Source of the DNA: Pectobacterium araliae
GTDB lineage: Bacteria > Pseudomonadota > Gammaproteobacteria > Enterobacterales > Enterobacteriaceae
DNA: 64,000 nucleotides
Assembly: GCF_037076465.1 (NCBI RefSeq)
Contig: NZ_AP028908.1
Span: forward strand, 434,001-498,000
Direction: 5' to 3'
The notes under the pieces are model-generated. The model ran no database searches. It saw nothing but the letters and a program-made list of their open reading frames with translations, and was not told the origin of the DNA. Shown piece after piece: positions 41,801 through 50,907 of this stretch (its first letter is position 1; each line of letters opens with the position of its first letter). Both the position numbers and the translations under genes were made by a program.

Positions 41801-44800
41801 GGCGATTGCTTTGCCGATCGGTTTGTTATGGTGTCTGGCGCCGCTGCTGATGAGCAGGCTGAGTCGCCAGCCCGTGCGTAAGGTGTTTTCGCCAAATCAG
41901 GAACAAAAACAGCTGTTACGCCAGACAAGTCGTGAAATCTGGGCATTTTTTGAGACCTTTGCTACAGAAAAAGAGAACTGGCTTCCACCTGATAACTACC
42001 AGGAAATACCGCAACCGACGGTGGCCCATCGTACTTCTCCTACCAATATTGGCCTTTCCCTTATGGCTAATCTGACAGCCTGGGACTTTGGCTACTTGCC
42101 CGGTGGAGAGGTGCTCCGGCGCGTGTCGCTCACGCTCGACACGCTGGATAAAATGGAGCACTACCGGGGCCATCTCTACAACTGGTATGACACCCGTACG
42201 CTGGCCCCCCTCAGTCCACGCTATGTCTCGAGCGTCGACAGCGGCAACATGGCGGGGCATTTGTTGACACTGCGTGAAGGGTTGTCCGCCATGCGTCATC
42301 AGCCTGTTTTAAACACTCAACAGATACTGGCAGGGCTGAACGATACGCTGGATATTCTGGAAAAACAGTGGGGCCAGAACCCGCCTGACAGCCTGCTGCT
42401 GCTGCGCAAACACTGCCTGAGCGCGGTGTCGCTACCTCCGCAGGCATTTTTCAGCGAGCTGAAAAAAATGCGCACCCAGTGCAACCATCTGACAGCGCAA
42501 TGTCATCAGGGGTCTCCCCTCCAGATGCGCTGGGCAGGGCGTCTGGAGTCTCAACTGGTACAGCTTTGCCACGAATGGTCGCTGCTGCTCGGCTGGTTAC
42601 CCACATCCTGGAACGAACAGACGCTGCCGACTCTGAGCGGGCTTGCCCGTGCGGTATTTACTGGCAAAGGAACACCTCCGGCGTCAGCGACGGAGCAGGC
42701 CAAGATGCGACTCAATATTATCAACGAGCTTGAACAGCGACTGTATGAGCATTCCCGGATGGATTTCGCCTTTCTGTACAGCGAAGCAACCTGTCTGCTC
42801 AGTGTTGGTTATAACTGTGACACGAATACGCCTGATAAGAGCCATTATGATCTCCTGCCATCTGAAATCCGCCTGACCAGTTTTCTCGCTATAGCGACTA
42901 ATCAACTGCCTCTTAAAAGCTGGTACGCTCTGGGGCGGCTGTTTACCACGATTGATAATGAAACTGCCCTGATGTCATGGAGCGGTTCTATGTTTGAATA
43001 CCTGATGCCGAATCTGGTGATGCCCACCTGGCCTGGCAGCCTGCTCGATGAGATGAGTCAGTCGGCGGTTATGCGCCAGATTCACTGGGGGAAAGAACGC
43101 GGGGTACCATGGGGCGTTTCAGAGTCTGGTTATCATGCTTTTGATGTTCAGCATAATTATCAGTACCAGGCATTTGGCGTGCCGGGTCTCGGTCTGCGCA
43201 GGGGACTCGCCGATGACATGGTTATAGCCCCTTACGCCACATTGCTGGCGCTGATGGTCTCCCCACAGAGAGCCTGTGAGAATCTGTTCAGACTGCAAAA
43301 AAATGGCGCACATGGCGAATACGGTTTTTATGAAGCGCTGGATTATACACCCTCACGCCTCGCAACTGGTCAGCTCTATGCGGTGGTTCAGTCCTGGATG
43401 GCGCATCACCAGGGCATGGCATTTCAGGCGCTGGCCCATGTGCTGCTTGACGCCCCCATGATTGAGCGATTCATGTCCAGTACGGCCTTCCGGTCAGCGA
43501 GTCTGCTGTTACAGGAGCGCGTGCCGGATGCGCTCGATCTCTACAGCCCGCGCCGTCATTTTGAATCTCATGAGGGCCGGGTCAAACCTGTTCGCTATGA
43601 ACCCCGTATTTTCTATGCCGTGGACACACCAGCCCCGGATATTCAGCTGCTGTCCAACAGCCATTATCATCTGATGTTAACTGCGACCGGAGGGGGTTAC
43701 AGTCGCTGGAGAAATATTGCTCTTACGCGTTGGCGCAGTGATACCACCCGCGATAACTGGGGTGCATTCTGCTATATCCGCGATACGCAGACGGGCGATG
43801 TATGGAGCAATACCTGGCAACCGATAGGCAATGCCAGCGAACACGACGAGGAAGTAATATTTACCGATGCGAGTGCTGAATTCAGACGCACCGTCGGGGG
43901 GCTCAGCGTCAAAACTCAGATTGTGATCTCCCCAGAGGATGATATAGAGCTGCGACGGCTTACACTGATTCATCGTGGCCGCCAGCCCCGCGCTCTGGAA
44001 CTGACAACCTATGCCGAAGTGATACTGGCGCCTGATGCCAGCGATCTGGCACACCCTGCATTCAGCAATCTCTTCATTCAGACAGAGTTAAATCCTGAGC
44101 GTGACGCAATTCTTTGCCACCGACGCCCGCGCTCACCGGATGAACTGAGCCCCTGTCTGTTTCACATGATGGTGGTGCATGGCGATAACCGTCATAACGT
44201 CTCGTTTGAAACGGACAGGGCAAAATTTCTTGGTCGTGGCAGAAGCCCTGCTGATGCCTTGGCAATAGCGGGCGGAGGGGCGCTCAGCAACACTTCGGGG
44301 TCAGTGCTGGACCCTATACTGGCGATACGCCATACCATTATTCTGCCGCCGGGGCAGCCAGTTACGATTGATATCATTTATGGCATCAGCGATACCCGCC
44401 AGCAGAGCCTGACATTGCTGGAAAAATATCGCGATTACCCTATCGCCGATCGCGTCTTTGAACTGGCTTGGTCTCACAGTCTGGTGGTATTACGTCAGAT
44501 GAACGCCAGTGAAGATGATGCCACTTTGTTTAATCGTCTCGCCAGCGCAGTGCTTTACCCTGTCCAGGAATTGCGCGCCGAAGGCCTGGTGATCAGCCGT
44601 AACCGACGTGGTCAGTCCGATCTGTGGGGCTGGGCAATTTCAGGTGATCTGCCGATAGTGCTGCTCAGCATTACCAGCGAGGAAAGTATCGCTTCCGTTA
44701 CCATACTGATTCAGGCACACCGGTACTGGAGACAGAAAGGACTGGAGGTGGATTTGGTTATCCTGAATAACAGCCCCGGGGGCTACCAGCAGGGATTACA

Positions 44801-47468
44801 AAATCAGATCATGGATTTAATTTATGCCGGGTCTGAAGTAAGTTTGCTGGATAAAACGGGCGGGCTTTTTGTTCGTAATGGCGAGCACCTCTCCGCTGAG
44901 GATAAGTTGCTTTTGATGAGCGTGGCCTGCCTGTATCTTGATGACCGTGCGGGTGGAATTTATGAGCAGCTTAACCAGCGTATTCACTCCCTGAAACCTC
45001 CGGCCAGAGCATTCATTCCGCATGCTGTGCGCGAACGTAATCAACATACGGACTGGACACCCGATACCCGTCAGTTACGCCATTTCAACGGATACGGTGG
45101 ATTTTCTCAGGACGGTAGAGAGTATCAGATTGTCCTGCGGGAAAATGCGCTGACACCTGCCCCTTGGTCAAACGTATTGGCAAATTCTCATTTTGGTAGT
45201 GTGATTTCAGATGCGGGACAGGCCTATACCTGGTATGAGAATGCGCATGAATACCGGTTGACACCGTGGGAGAACGATCCGGTTAGCGATCGCAGTGGTG
45301 AGGCGCTTTACCTGCGCGATGAAGAGAGCGGTGAGTGCTGGTCACCGACGACATTGCCTGTTCGCGGACACGGTGATTACCTGACCCGCCATGGTTTTGG
45401 TTATAGCGTCTTTGCCCATCGTGAGAGCGGTATAGACAGCGAGCTGACGGTTCTGGTTGCCGAAGAGGCACCGGTTAAACTGGTGCTCCTGACGCTCAGT
45501 AACACTTCTGGACGGACACGCAAACTCTCCGTCACTGGCTATGTGGAATGGACACTCGGAGGATCCCGAACCCGCTCAGCCCCTCACATTGTGACACAGG
45601 CGGTCAGTATCTCTGGCGGCTGCGGGGTGCTGGCGAACAACTTTTACGGTGATAACGGTGGCGGGCGTACTGCATTTTTTGCTGTCAGCGGTAATGACTG
45701 TTCGCTGACGGGTGACCGCAGGGAGTTTATCGGCCGTAATGGTTCCTTGCACGATCCGTCTGCTATGAAACTGCGCAGGCTTTCAGGTAAGACGGGAGCC
45801 GGTCTGGATCCCTGCGGCGCGGTACAATCGTCTGTCACATTAATTGACGGGGATCAGAGGACATTTATTTTGGTCCTCGGCGCAGATGAGAATCATGTCC
45901 GCGCTCAGGAGACGCTTGCCCGTTATCTGAATGAAGATACGGTCCGCCAGGAGCTGAACCGGGTTCATAAACGCTGGCACAATGTGCTCGATAAAATCGT
46001 GGTTAACACCCCCGACACTTCCGTAAATTTGCTGGTCAATGGCTGGCTACTGTATCAGACAGTAGCCTGTCGCCTTATGGCTCGCAGTGGTTACTATCAG
46101 TCTGGTGGTGCTTTTGGTTTTCGCGATCAACTGCAGGATACGCTGGCACTGAGTCATGCTGATCCGAGCCGGATGCGCGAACAGATAATACTGTGCGCAT
46201 CACGGCAATTTATCGAGGGAGATGTGCAACACTGGTGGCACCCTCCACACGGCAACGGTGTTCGTACCCGCTGTTCTGATGACTACCTGTGGCTTCCGCT
46301 GGCCGTTTGCCACTATGTGGAAACGACAGGCGATAAGGATGCCCTGGAAATACGCATCCCTTATCTAGAGGGGCGTCCGCTCCAGCCTGGCGAAGAGTCC
46401 GTCTATGACACGCCAGTCATTAGCGGCACTGAAGAGACACTCTGGTTACACTGCGTCAAAGCTATTCAGCATGGGCTGAGGTTCGGAGAGCATGGCCTGC
46501 CGCTTATGGGGGCAGGCGACTGGAATGATGGGATGAATCGGGTCGGCATTGAAGGCAAAGGGGAAAGTGTCTGGCTTGGCTTCTTCCTGTACGAGGTTTT
46601 GCAGCGTTTCGCCCTCCTGGCCGAGTGCAGGCAGGACGACAGCATCGCCTCGATGTGTCGTTCGCAGGCCTTGCGACTGCAAAAAAATCTCGACGTCCAC
46701 GCCTGGGATGGCGAATGGTTCCGGCGCGGGTATTTTGACGATGGCACTCCCTTGGGGGCAAAAGCCTCGCAAGACTGCCGGATTGATGCTATTGCGCAAA
46801 GTTGGTCTGTATTGTCTGGGGCAGCAAGCCCGAGTCGCTGCGCACAGGCCATGCAGGCGCTGGATAAGCACCTTGTGGATAACGAGGGTGGATTGATTAA
46901 ACTTTTAACTCCCCCTTTCGATGGACATGGCCCGAATCCGGGTTACATTCAGGGGTATCTTCCCGGCGTGCGGGAAAACGGAGGGCAGTACACCCACGGT
47001 GCCATCTGGACAGTTATGGCATTCGCCCGGATGGGGAATACAGAACGCGCCTGGCAACTCTGGTCAATGATCAACCCGATAAACCATACGCTGAATGCAA
47101 ACTCGGTCGAGATTTATAAAGCCGAGCCTTATGTCATGAGCGCTGATGTCTACAGTGTCGCTCCCCATACCGGGCGTGCAGGATGGAGCTGGTATACTGG
47201 TTCCGCAGGCTGGGCCTACCGTCTTCTTACCGAGGAATTACTGGGGATAAAACGTTCTGGCACCGCCTTTACTGTTCATGCCCGGCTGCCGGATGCGTGG
47301 CCGTCTTGTGCTATGACATATCAATATGGCGAAAGCCATTATCAGATTAGTGTTTCACGCGGCGACGGAGAATATAGGGTTACACTGGATGGCGCTCTCC
47401 TGCCCAGTGACAGAATCCCGCTGCTGGATGATGGACAAAACCATACGGTTGAAATCATTCAAAACTGA
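38886..47468 (+). CDS. Cyclic beta-1,2-glucan synthase (NdvB/ChvB/Cgs type)
   Basis: Giant 2860-residue inner-membrane enzyme that makes osmoregulated periplasmic cyclic beta-1,2-glucan from UDP-glucose; the length fits ChvB and Cgs. Order: N-terminal region with HEXXH-free helical part (to ~400), two membrane spans (~415-465), GT84 glycosyltransferase (~490-800) with DSD at 633-635 and RRSRWIRGDW near 780, further spans (~825-1000), a carbohydrate-binding region, and a C-terminal GH94 phosphorylase domain with GDWNDGMNR near 2544-2552 that sets ring size. ATG 38886 has a weak ribosome site. These enzymes are best known from Agrobacterium, Rhizobium and Brucella, where they aid host interaction. 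It has no operon partner on its strand. Confidence 0.93.
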   Translation: MKMNPREWFNRSRIPTNASENVAFLANDPAGESNSRSELFSTTQMERYGQKLAQTHKLSPDKLPYYLLKRLGDNEVVITQNCYELNAGKKTSIMPAGEWLLDNYYLIEEQIRTVRQHLPKSFGKGLPSLMSPLNCPRIYNIASEAIAHGDGRWDTASLTSFLTAYQQVTPLTLGEVWALPGMLRLALIENLRRISMEVIKAQQDRNLADTWITRIFECAESVPADLIMVVADMARSRPQLTSAFVAELVRRLQGHGNALSLPLTWVEQCLREQGITTDVLIHRFNQQLAASQLSVSNSIAGLRLLSETDWADFAEVISVVEQTLRNDPASIYPRMHFNTRDHYRHVIEILARDSGLNEPAVANRVLALSGEAAPDTLEHHVGYYLAGEGRQQLEIQLLADTSKLIRLRHSFNRITLLSWLGSLALLTTATTAAILDETALQGADWLLIAVALPLIIALTQLMSDLLSDATARFRVPRPLPRMDFSNGIPADSATMVVIPCMLTSHDSFSKLLTSLEVCWLGNQNENLRFALLTDFADSENEPSPESNALLRQAIADMQALNRRYPSSRPRFYLLHRQPEWNHADGTWMGYERKRGKLALLNSWLRHPGIQFVSVADMPAHLLPDHIKYVITLDSDTVLPRDTAHKLVATMAHPLNKPEYDPVRQRVVKGFGILQPGLAEEIPRNGQGRYATIRSSVPGNNPYSMMSSDIYQDLFGEGSFVGKGIYDVDIFVLATANTCPENLVLSHDLLEGCYARSGLLSEVLLYEQYPNNYLADVARRSRWIRGDWQLLNWLKPHVRKADGTRDKNPLTALSYWKLLDNLRRSLVAPSLLVLLFFTLLWVPNPFYWLGVLTLIWLLPAILSIAHNLLHKPPRRRLTPHLSMVGTGALKRLSGIGLNFAILPHEAGYSLKAIAVTLWRLGVSKRNLSQWVSHNPASNQSSPSVARFYQAMWLNVAGGVTLTILTGQCAPQLLAIALPIGLLWCLAPLLMSRLSRQPVRKVFSPNQEQKQLLRQTSREIWAFFETFATEKENWLPPDNYQEIPQPTVAHRTSPTNIGLSLMANLTAWDFGYLPGGEVLRRVSLTLDTLDKMEHYRGHLYNWYDTRTLAPLSPRYVSSVDSGNMAGHLLTLREGLSAMRHQPVLNTQQILAGLNDTLDILEKQWGQNPPDSLLLLRKHCLSAVSLPPQAFFSELKKMRTQCNHLTAQCHQGSPLQMRWAGRLESQLVQLCHEWSLLLGWLPTSWNEQTLPTLSGLARAVFTGKGTPPASATEQAKMRLNIINELEQRLYEHSRMDFAFLYSEATCLLSVGYNCDTNTPDKSHYDLLPSEIRLTSFLAIATNQLPLKSWYALGRLFTTIDNETALMSWSGSMFEYLMPNLVMPTWPGSLLDEMSQSAVMRQIHWGKERGVPWGVSESGYHAFDVQHNYQYQAFGVPGLGLRRGLADDMVIAPYATLLALMVSPQRACENLFRLQKNGAHGEYGFYEALDYTPSRLATGQLYAVVQSWMAHHQGMAFQALAHVLLDAPMIERFMSSTAFRSASLLLQERVPDALDLYSPRRHFESHEGRVKPVRYEPRIFYAVDTPAPDIQLLSNSHYHLMLTATGGGYSRWRNIALTRWRSDTTRDNWGAFCYIRDTQTGDVWSNTWQPIGNASEHDEEVIFTDASAEFRRTVGGLSVKTQIVISPEDDIELRRLTLIHRGRQPRALELTTYAEVILAPDASDLAHPAFSNLFIQTELNPERDAILCHRRPRSPDELSPCLFHMMVVHGDNRHNVSFETDRAKFLGRGRSPADALAIAGGGALSNTSGSVLDPILAIRHTIILPPGQPVTIDIIYGISDTRQQSLTLLEKYRDYPIADRVFELAWSHSLVVLRQMNASEDDATLFNRLASAVLYPVQELRAEGLVISRNRRGQSDLWGWAISGDLPIVLLSITSEESIASVTILIQAHRYWRQKGLEVDLVILNNSPGGYQQGLQNQIMDLIYAGSEVSLLDKTGGLFVRNGEHLSAEDKLLLMSVACLYLDDRAGGIYEQLNQRIHSLKPPARAFIPHAVRERNQHTDWTPDTRQLRHFNGYGGFSQDGREYQIVLRENALTPAPWSNVLANSHFGSVISDAGQAYTWYENAHEYRLTPWENDPVSDRSGEALYLRDEESGECWSPTTLPVRGHGDYLTRHGFGYSVFAHRESGIDSELTVLVAEEAPVKLVLLTLSNTSGRTRKLSVTGYVEWTLGGSRTRSAPHIVTQAVSISGGCGVLANNFYGDNGGGRTAFFAVSGNDCSLTGDRREFIGRNGSLHDPSAMKLRRLSGKTGAGLDPCGAVQSSVTLIDGDQRTFILVLGADENHVRAQETLARYLNEDTVRQELNRVHKRWHNVLDKIVVNTPDTSVNLLVNGWLLYQTVACRLMARSGYYQSGGAFGFRDQLQDTLALSHADPSRMREQIILCASRQFIEGDVQHWWHPPHGNGVRTRCSDDYLWLPLAVCHYVETTGDKDALEIRIPYLEGRPLQPGEESVYDTPVISGTEETLWLHCVKAIQHGLRFGEHGLPLMGAGDWNDGMNRVGIEGKGESVWLGFFLYEVLQRFALLAECRQDDSIASMCRSQALRLQKNLDVHAWDGEWFRRGYFDDGTPLGAKASQDCRIDAIAQSWSVLSGAASPSRCAQAMQALDKHLVDNEGGLIKLLTPPFDGHGPNPGYIQGYLPGVRENGGQYTHGAIWTVMAFARMGNTERAWQLWSMINPINHTLNANSVEIYKAEPYVMSADVYSVAPHTGRAGWSWYTGSAGWAYRLLTEELLGIKRSGTAFTVHARLPDAWPSCAMTYQYGESHYQISVSRGDGEYRVTLDGALLPSDRIPLLDDGQNHTVEIIQN

Positions 47469-47487
47469 CACTGACTCAAAACGCGCA

Positions 47488-47724
47488 TTAACATCTGCCG
47501 TTAATGCGCTGATTGTCTCTGAGAACATCAATCGCGGTCTGCATGGCGACTTTGTCATCCCGCCTTTTTTGCCTATCCTGCATCACCTGAAGGTACTCAA
47601 GCAAGGTTCGGGTATTAATCGGTCGGCCCTGTTTACCCACAGCCAGCACGGCTTTGCCAAGGATAATTTTCACTGGCGGCAACTGTGCAGGGTACCAGTC
47701 AAGAGTGTCTTCTGATTTCATCAT
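47488..47724 (-). CDS. AriR/YmgB-YcgZ-like small regulator
   Basis: Small all-helical protein resembling the C-terminal part of AriR/YmgB family connector proteins: IILGKAVLAVGKQGRPINTR then LLEYLQVMQD and a final AIDVLRD helix. In E. coli these proteins (YcgZ, YmgA, AriR) act on the Rcs phosphorelay and biofilm matrix genes and respond to cold and acid. I start it at the ATG pair near 47724 (78 residues, close to AriR's 88); the frame extends to 47841. It is convergent with the glucan synthase, 19 bp apart. The family call is from recalled pattern, not a search. Confidence 0.55.
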   Translation of the reverse strand: MMKSEDTLDWYPAQLPPVKIILGKAVLAVGKQGRPINTRTLLEYLQVMQDRQKRRDDKVAMQTAIDVLRDNQRINGRC

Positions 47725-47844
47725 AAATTTCTCATGGAAGGGTAGTGTATCATAAATCAGACATTCATTTTTCTTTTCAACGGTAGTGATGTGATGGATA
47801 CCCTTTCCTAAGGTAGTCAGTGCCATGGTCTTACCCAGCAATAA

Positions 47845-47989
47845 TGGACACGCGACTAAGTGAGTAAACTCTCAATCAGAGGTGACTCACATGACAAAGT
47901 CCATACCAACCAGCAAGAAGCCCCGTAAGCCACACACGCCTGAATTTCGTGAGGAAGTCCTGAAGCTTGCCGAACGCATCGGCGTGGTG
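47845..47989 (+). mobile_element. 5' end of an IS3-family element
   Basis: Starts with an IS-end-like TGGACACGCGACTAAGTGAG, then ATG 47891 opens an OrfA of 33 residues (TKSIPTSKKPRKPHTPEFRE, then EVLKLAERIGVV) before the homology ends abruptly at 47989 in unrelated sequence. The helix-turn-helix of OrfA is cut off. It is probably a deletion scar at the border between the glucan locus and the efflux genes. Confidence 0.75.
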
Positions 47990-48022
47990 GGGTGCCTATT
48001 TTTTGAATAATTAGGAAATGAA

Positions 48023-48440
48023 ATGATCCAAAATATGAAAGTGACAGAACCAAGTCTGCCTCATACCCCTAACAAGCGAGGGATTTCCACTGGGTCACCG
48101 TGCTGCTGGCTTGTGCATGTGGTTTGATCGCCGCCAACATCTACTATGCACAGCCACTGATCGGCCCGATCAGTGCAGGGTTGAACCTCTCAGAAGAGGC
48201 CACCGCCCTGATCATTACCTTGACCCAAGTTGGTTACGGGATCGGTTTACTGTTCGTCGTTCCGCTCGGTGATCTTTTTGAGAACCGTCGCCTTGCACTG
48301 ACAATTCTTGCTATTGGCGCAGTTGGACTTCTTATTTCAGGTTTTGTTACTTGATTGGAGGCTTTGCTTGCTGGTGCCTTGCTCATAGGGCTCGGTTCGG
48401 TGACGGTGCAGATCCTGGTTCCCTATGTTGGTTGCCACTA
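48023..48440 (+). pseudogene. MFS transporter (YgaY-like), 5' fragment
   Basis: From ATG 48023 the N-terminal tail runs to about 48085, then a frame change is needed for VTVLLACACGLIAANIYYAQ and PLIGPISAGLNLSEEAT. The longest clean piece (48100-48354) covers two or three membrane spans (ITLTQVGYGIGLLFVVPLGD), ends in a TGA-containing stretch, and is continued in yet another frame by ALLAGALLIGLGSVTVQILV. Nothing after the third or fourth helix remains. Not functional. Confidence 0.8.
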
Positions 48441-48453
48441 ACATCCGGGCGTG

Positions 48454-49875
48454 TCAGTCGGCAGGTCTGAGCATTAGCCGGAACAAGGCAAGGCTGGTGG
48501 CTGTCGCCGTCAGGTTGTAAAGCGTGGCCCAGGCCAGGGCTACGCCGTGCTGCGAGGCTGTGTCGCCCGCTTGATGTGCCAATTGTCCGAACAGGATCGT
48601 GCCGACAATCGTCACGCCCAGCGCATTGCCCAGGGTCTGCAACGTGCTCACCAGGCCCGATGCAACGCCTGCCTGAGCATCCTCGACTCGAGCCAGGATG
48701 CTGCCGAGTGCCGCAGGAATCGCTACGCCCTGACCGAATCCGTTGAGCACCAGTGCCAGTACCAGCCAGGGTAGCGCATGTGGAGCAGCCGCACCGACCG
48801 TAGCAGCCAGCGCCAGCCCGGCAATGAAAACCAACAAACCGATGATCAGCACCTTCTCACCCAGCGCGCCACGCAGGCGTGGTCCGAGCAGCGAGCCGGC
48901 GAAGAACGCCACGGCGGACGGAGTGAACACCATACCTGCCGCCAGCGGTGAGAGATGCAAGCCAGCCTGCAGCAGCAAGGTCAACGAGAAGAAGAACGAG
49001 CTGATGGCCGAGTAGAAGAGGAAGAAGCCAAATGTACCAGCCAGGAAGGGCCTGTTGCGAAGCAAGGTGACATCGAACATGGGCATACCGCCTGCACGCT
49101 GCAAGCGGCGCTCATGACAAAGAAACCATGCCCACAGGCCGAACGATCCAAGTGGCAGACTCCACGACCACCACGGCCAGCTGTACTCACGGCCCAGCAT
49201 GAGGGGAACCAGCAGTAGCGCGACGCCGGCCAGCGCGGCGAGCGTACCGGCCGAGTCCAGGCGTACACGGATGCGCGGGGTCGCCGGCAGGACGCGCAGA
49301 CCGACTATGATGGCGAGCAATCCTATGGGAACATTTATCAAGAACACCACGCGCCAGCCGATTACGCTGGAGGTCAGTTCAATCAGCCAGCCTCCGAGCA
49401 ACTGGGACACCGTGGCGGCTATACCCTGGACGGCACCAAGAATGGCGAAGGCTCGTGCGCGCTCAGCGCCGTCGAACAGCAGGCGAATTGATGCGAGCAC
49501 CTGCGGCATTAATAACGCGGCACCCGCCCCCTGGGCGATGCGCGCCAGGATCAGGCCATTGGCGTTCGGACTCAGTCCGCAGCCGAGCGAAGCGATGGTG
49601 AAGACGGCCATGCCCCACAGGAACATGCGCCGCCGACCCAGCATGTCCCCTAGGCGGGCACCTGTCATCAGGCCGATGCCATAGGCTGCGGCGTATCCCA
49701 CGAGCACCAGTTGCAGTTGCACTTCGGTTGGTGTCAGCCGCAGGCGAATGTCCGGGATCGCTACATGGACGATGAACAGATCAAGAATGACGACAAAGTT
49801 GCCGCTCAGCAGAATGGCCAATGCCCACCAGCGCCGGTGCCGGGGCAACGCAGAAATGGAATTAGAACTGGACAT
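48454..49875 (-). CDS. DHA2-family (14-TMS) MFS drug exporter
   Basis: Proton-driven multidrug efflux protein of the EmrB/QacA type. About 473 residues with 14 hydrophobic spans, antiporter motif LGDMLGRRRMFLWG after helix 2, and GGWLIELTSSVIGWRVVFLINVPIG typical of DHA2 (motif C region). I start it at ATG 49875 (SSSNSISALPRHRRWW); a longer frame reaches 49938 into the operator region. Divergent from a TetR gene. The base composition is clearly richer in GC than the neighbours and codon use is Pseudomonas-like, a sign of transfer. Substrate unknown. Confidence 0.9.
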   Translation of the reverse strand: MSSSNSISALPRHRRWWALAILLSGNFVVILDLFIVHVAIPDIRLRLTPTEVQLQLVLVGYAAAYGIGLMTGARLGDMLGRRRMFLWGMAVFTIASLGCGLSPNANGLILARIAQGAGAALLMPQVLASIRLLFDGAERARAFAILGAVQGIAATVSQLLGGWLIELTSSVIGWRVVFLINVPIGLLAIIVGLRVLPATPRIRVRLDSAGTLAALAGVALLLVPLMLGREYSWPWWSWSLPLGSFGLWAWFLCHERRLQRAGGMPMFDVTLLRNRPFLAGTFGFFLFYSAISSFFFSLTLLLQAGLHLSPLAAGMVFTPSAVAFFAGSLLGPRLRGALGEKVLIIGLLVFIAGLALAATVGAAAPHALPWLVLALVLNGFGQGVAIPAALGSILARVEDAQAGVASGLVSTLQTLGNALGVTIVGTILFGQLAHQAGDTASQHGVALAWATLYNLTATATSLALFRLMLRPAD

Positions 49876-49893
49876 CGGGATCATCCGATATAA

Positions 49894-49913
49894 ATATATA
49901 TGATCGTATATAT
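49894..49913. promoter_or_regulatory. Palindromic operator for the TetR regulator
   Basis: An AT-rich near-palindrome centred on GATC at 49902-49905 (ATATATGATCGTATAT), between the divergent transporter and regulator genes. It overlaps the likely -10 of the transporter, so the regulator could repress both genes from here. Confidence 0.5.
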
Positions 49914-49949
49914 ACACTAGCTGGCAGCAGCACGCCAAGGAAAACCATC

Positions 49950-50609
49950 ATGAATGAACGCACCCCAACCGTTTCCCGGCAGGATGGCCGCCGTCTGCGC
50001 GGCGATCGCTCGCGCAGCCTGATCCTTGCGGCGTCGATCCGTATGGCCTCGAAGGAGGGGCTGGAGAGCCTGACCTTCGGGCGTGTGGGCAGTGCTGCCG
50101 GCATGAGCAAAAGCAATATCCAGGTGCTGTTTGGCAGCCGGGAACAGCTTCAGATGGCCACGCTGGACGAGGCGATGGCGCACTATCGTGCATGCGTTGT
50201 CGAACCAGCAATGGCCGAGTCTTCACCGTTGGCTCAACTGACGGCACTGATCGATAACTGGTACCGATTTGTGAGCCGACTCGAACTGCCGGGAGGTTGC
50301 TTTCTCAACGCCGTCAGCAGCGAGTTCCGTTGTCGGCCGGGGTCGATCCGCGAGTGCATCGAGCGCTACCGCCAGGCAAAGCGGTTACGTTTTCGCGACT
50401 TGGTCGCACGCGCACAGGCCGCCGGTGAACTGGGAGCCGATCTGGATGTGGACGATCTCGTCTTCCGGTGGATAGCCTGCGAAGCTGCCGCTAACGTGGC
50501 TATTTTTATGCAGGACGAGGACGAGTTCACTCGTGCGCATGCGGCCGCTCTGGCACCGCTGTGCGGGAAACGCAGTGTGGCAATGCCGAACGCTGCAGAT
50601 ACTGCGTAA
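49950..50609 (+). CDS. TetR-family repressor of the adjacent exporter
   Basis: 219 residues. N-terminal TetR helix-turn-helix (about 20-68: ILAASIRMASKEGLESLTF, then GRVGSAAGMSKSNIQVLFG) and a C-terminal ligand-binding domain of the TetR_C_6-like type (GGCFLNAVSSEF). Divergent, 74 bp from the exporter start, with a palindrome between. GC-rich like the exporter. Its inducer is probably an exporter substrate. Confidence 0.9.
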   Translation: MNERTPTVSRQDGRRLRGDRSRSLILAASIRMASKEGLESLTFGRVGSAAGMSKSNIQVLFGSREQLQMATLDEAMAHYRACVVEPAMAESSPLAQLTALIDNWYRFVSRLELPGGCFLNAVSSEFRCRPGSIRECIERYRQAKRLRFRDLVARAQAAGELGADLDVDDLVFRWIACEAAANVAIFMQDEDEFTRAHAAALAPLCGKRSVAMPNAADTA

Positions 50610-50654
50610 AAAAGCGCCCTGCACGGGGGCACCTGGGCTCTGGGGAGTCAGGGA

Positions 50655-50900
50655 TCAGGCGAACTGCAGCCGTACGATAGGTAGGTGTTCGCGGTGTTCT
50701 GCCTGCCACAGATCGTAGGCTGCCTGCTCGGCAAGGTATTGTCGCGCGCTACCGAGACCGGCCAGTGCGCCCAGCAGGCAGCCAAAGGCGTTGGAACGGT
50801 CGCTGAGCACGACGAGGGACGTTTTCCCAGACGAGCGTGGCAGGGGGCTGACGGTTTTCGATGCGGGTTTGGTCGATGACATTGGCAAGCTCCACGTAGC
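50655..50900 (-). pseudogene. Fragment joined to topB remnant, probably from an integrative conjugative element
   Basis: The minus-strand frame ends LVVLSDRSNAFGCLLGALAG, then SARQYLAEQAAYDLWQAEHR and EHLPIVRLQFA, an orderly C-terminus with a stop at 50655. Upstream, other frames give LSYVELANVIDQTRIENR. No start codon with a ribosome site belongs to it. I do not recognise the family; it looks like the tail of a gene that normally lies near topB in such elements. Confidence 0.4.
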
Positions 50901-50907
50901 TGAGGGT

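Noticed and set aside
49199..49684. 161-codon frame opposite the DHA2 exporter
   Set aside because: GC-rich DNA opens long antisense frames; the product is low in complexity (R, S, P, T, M).
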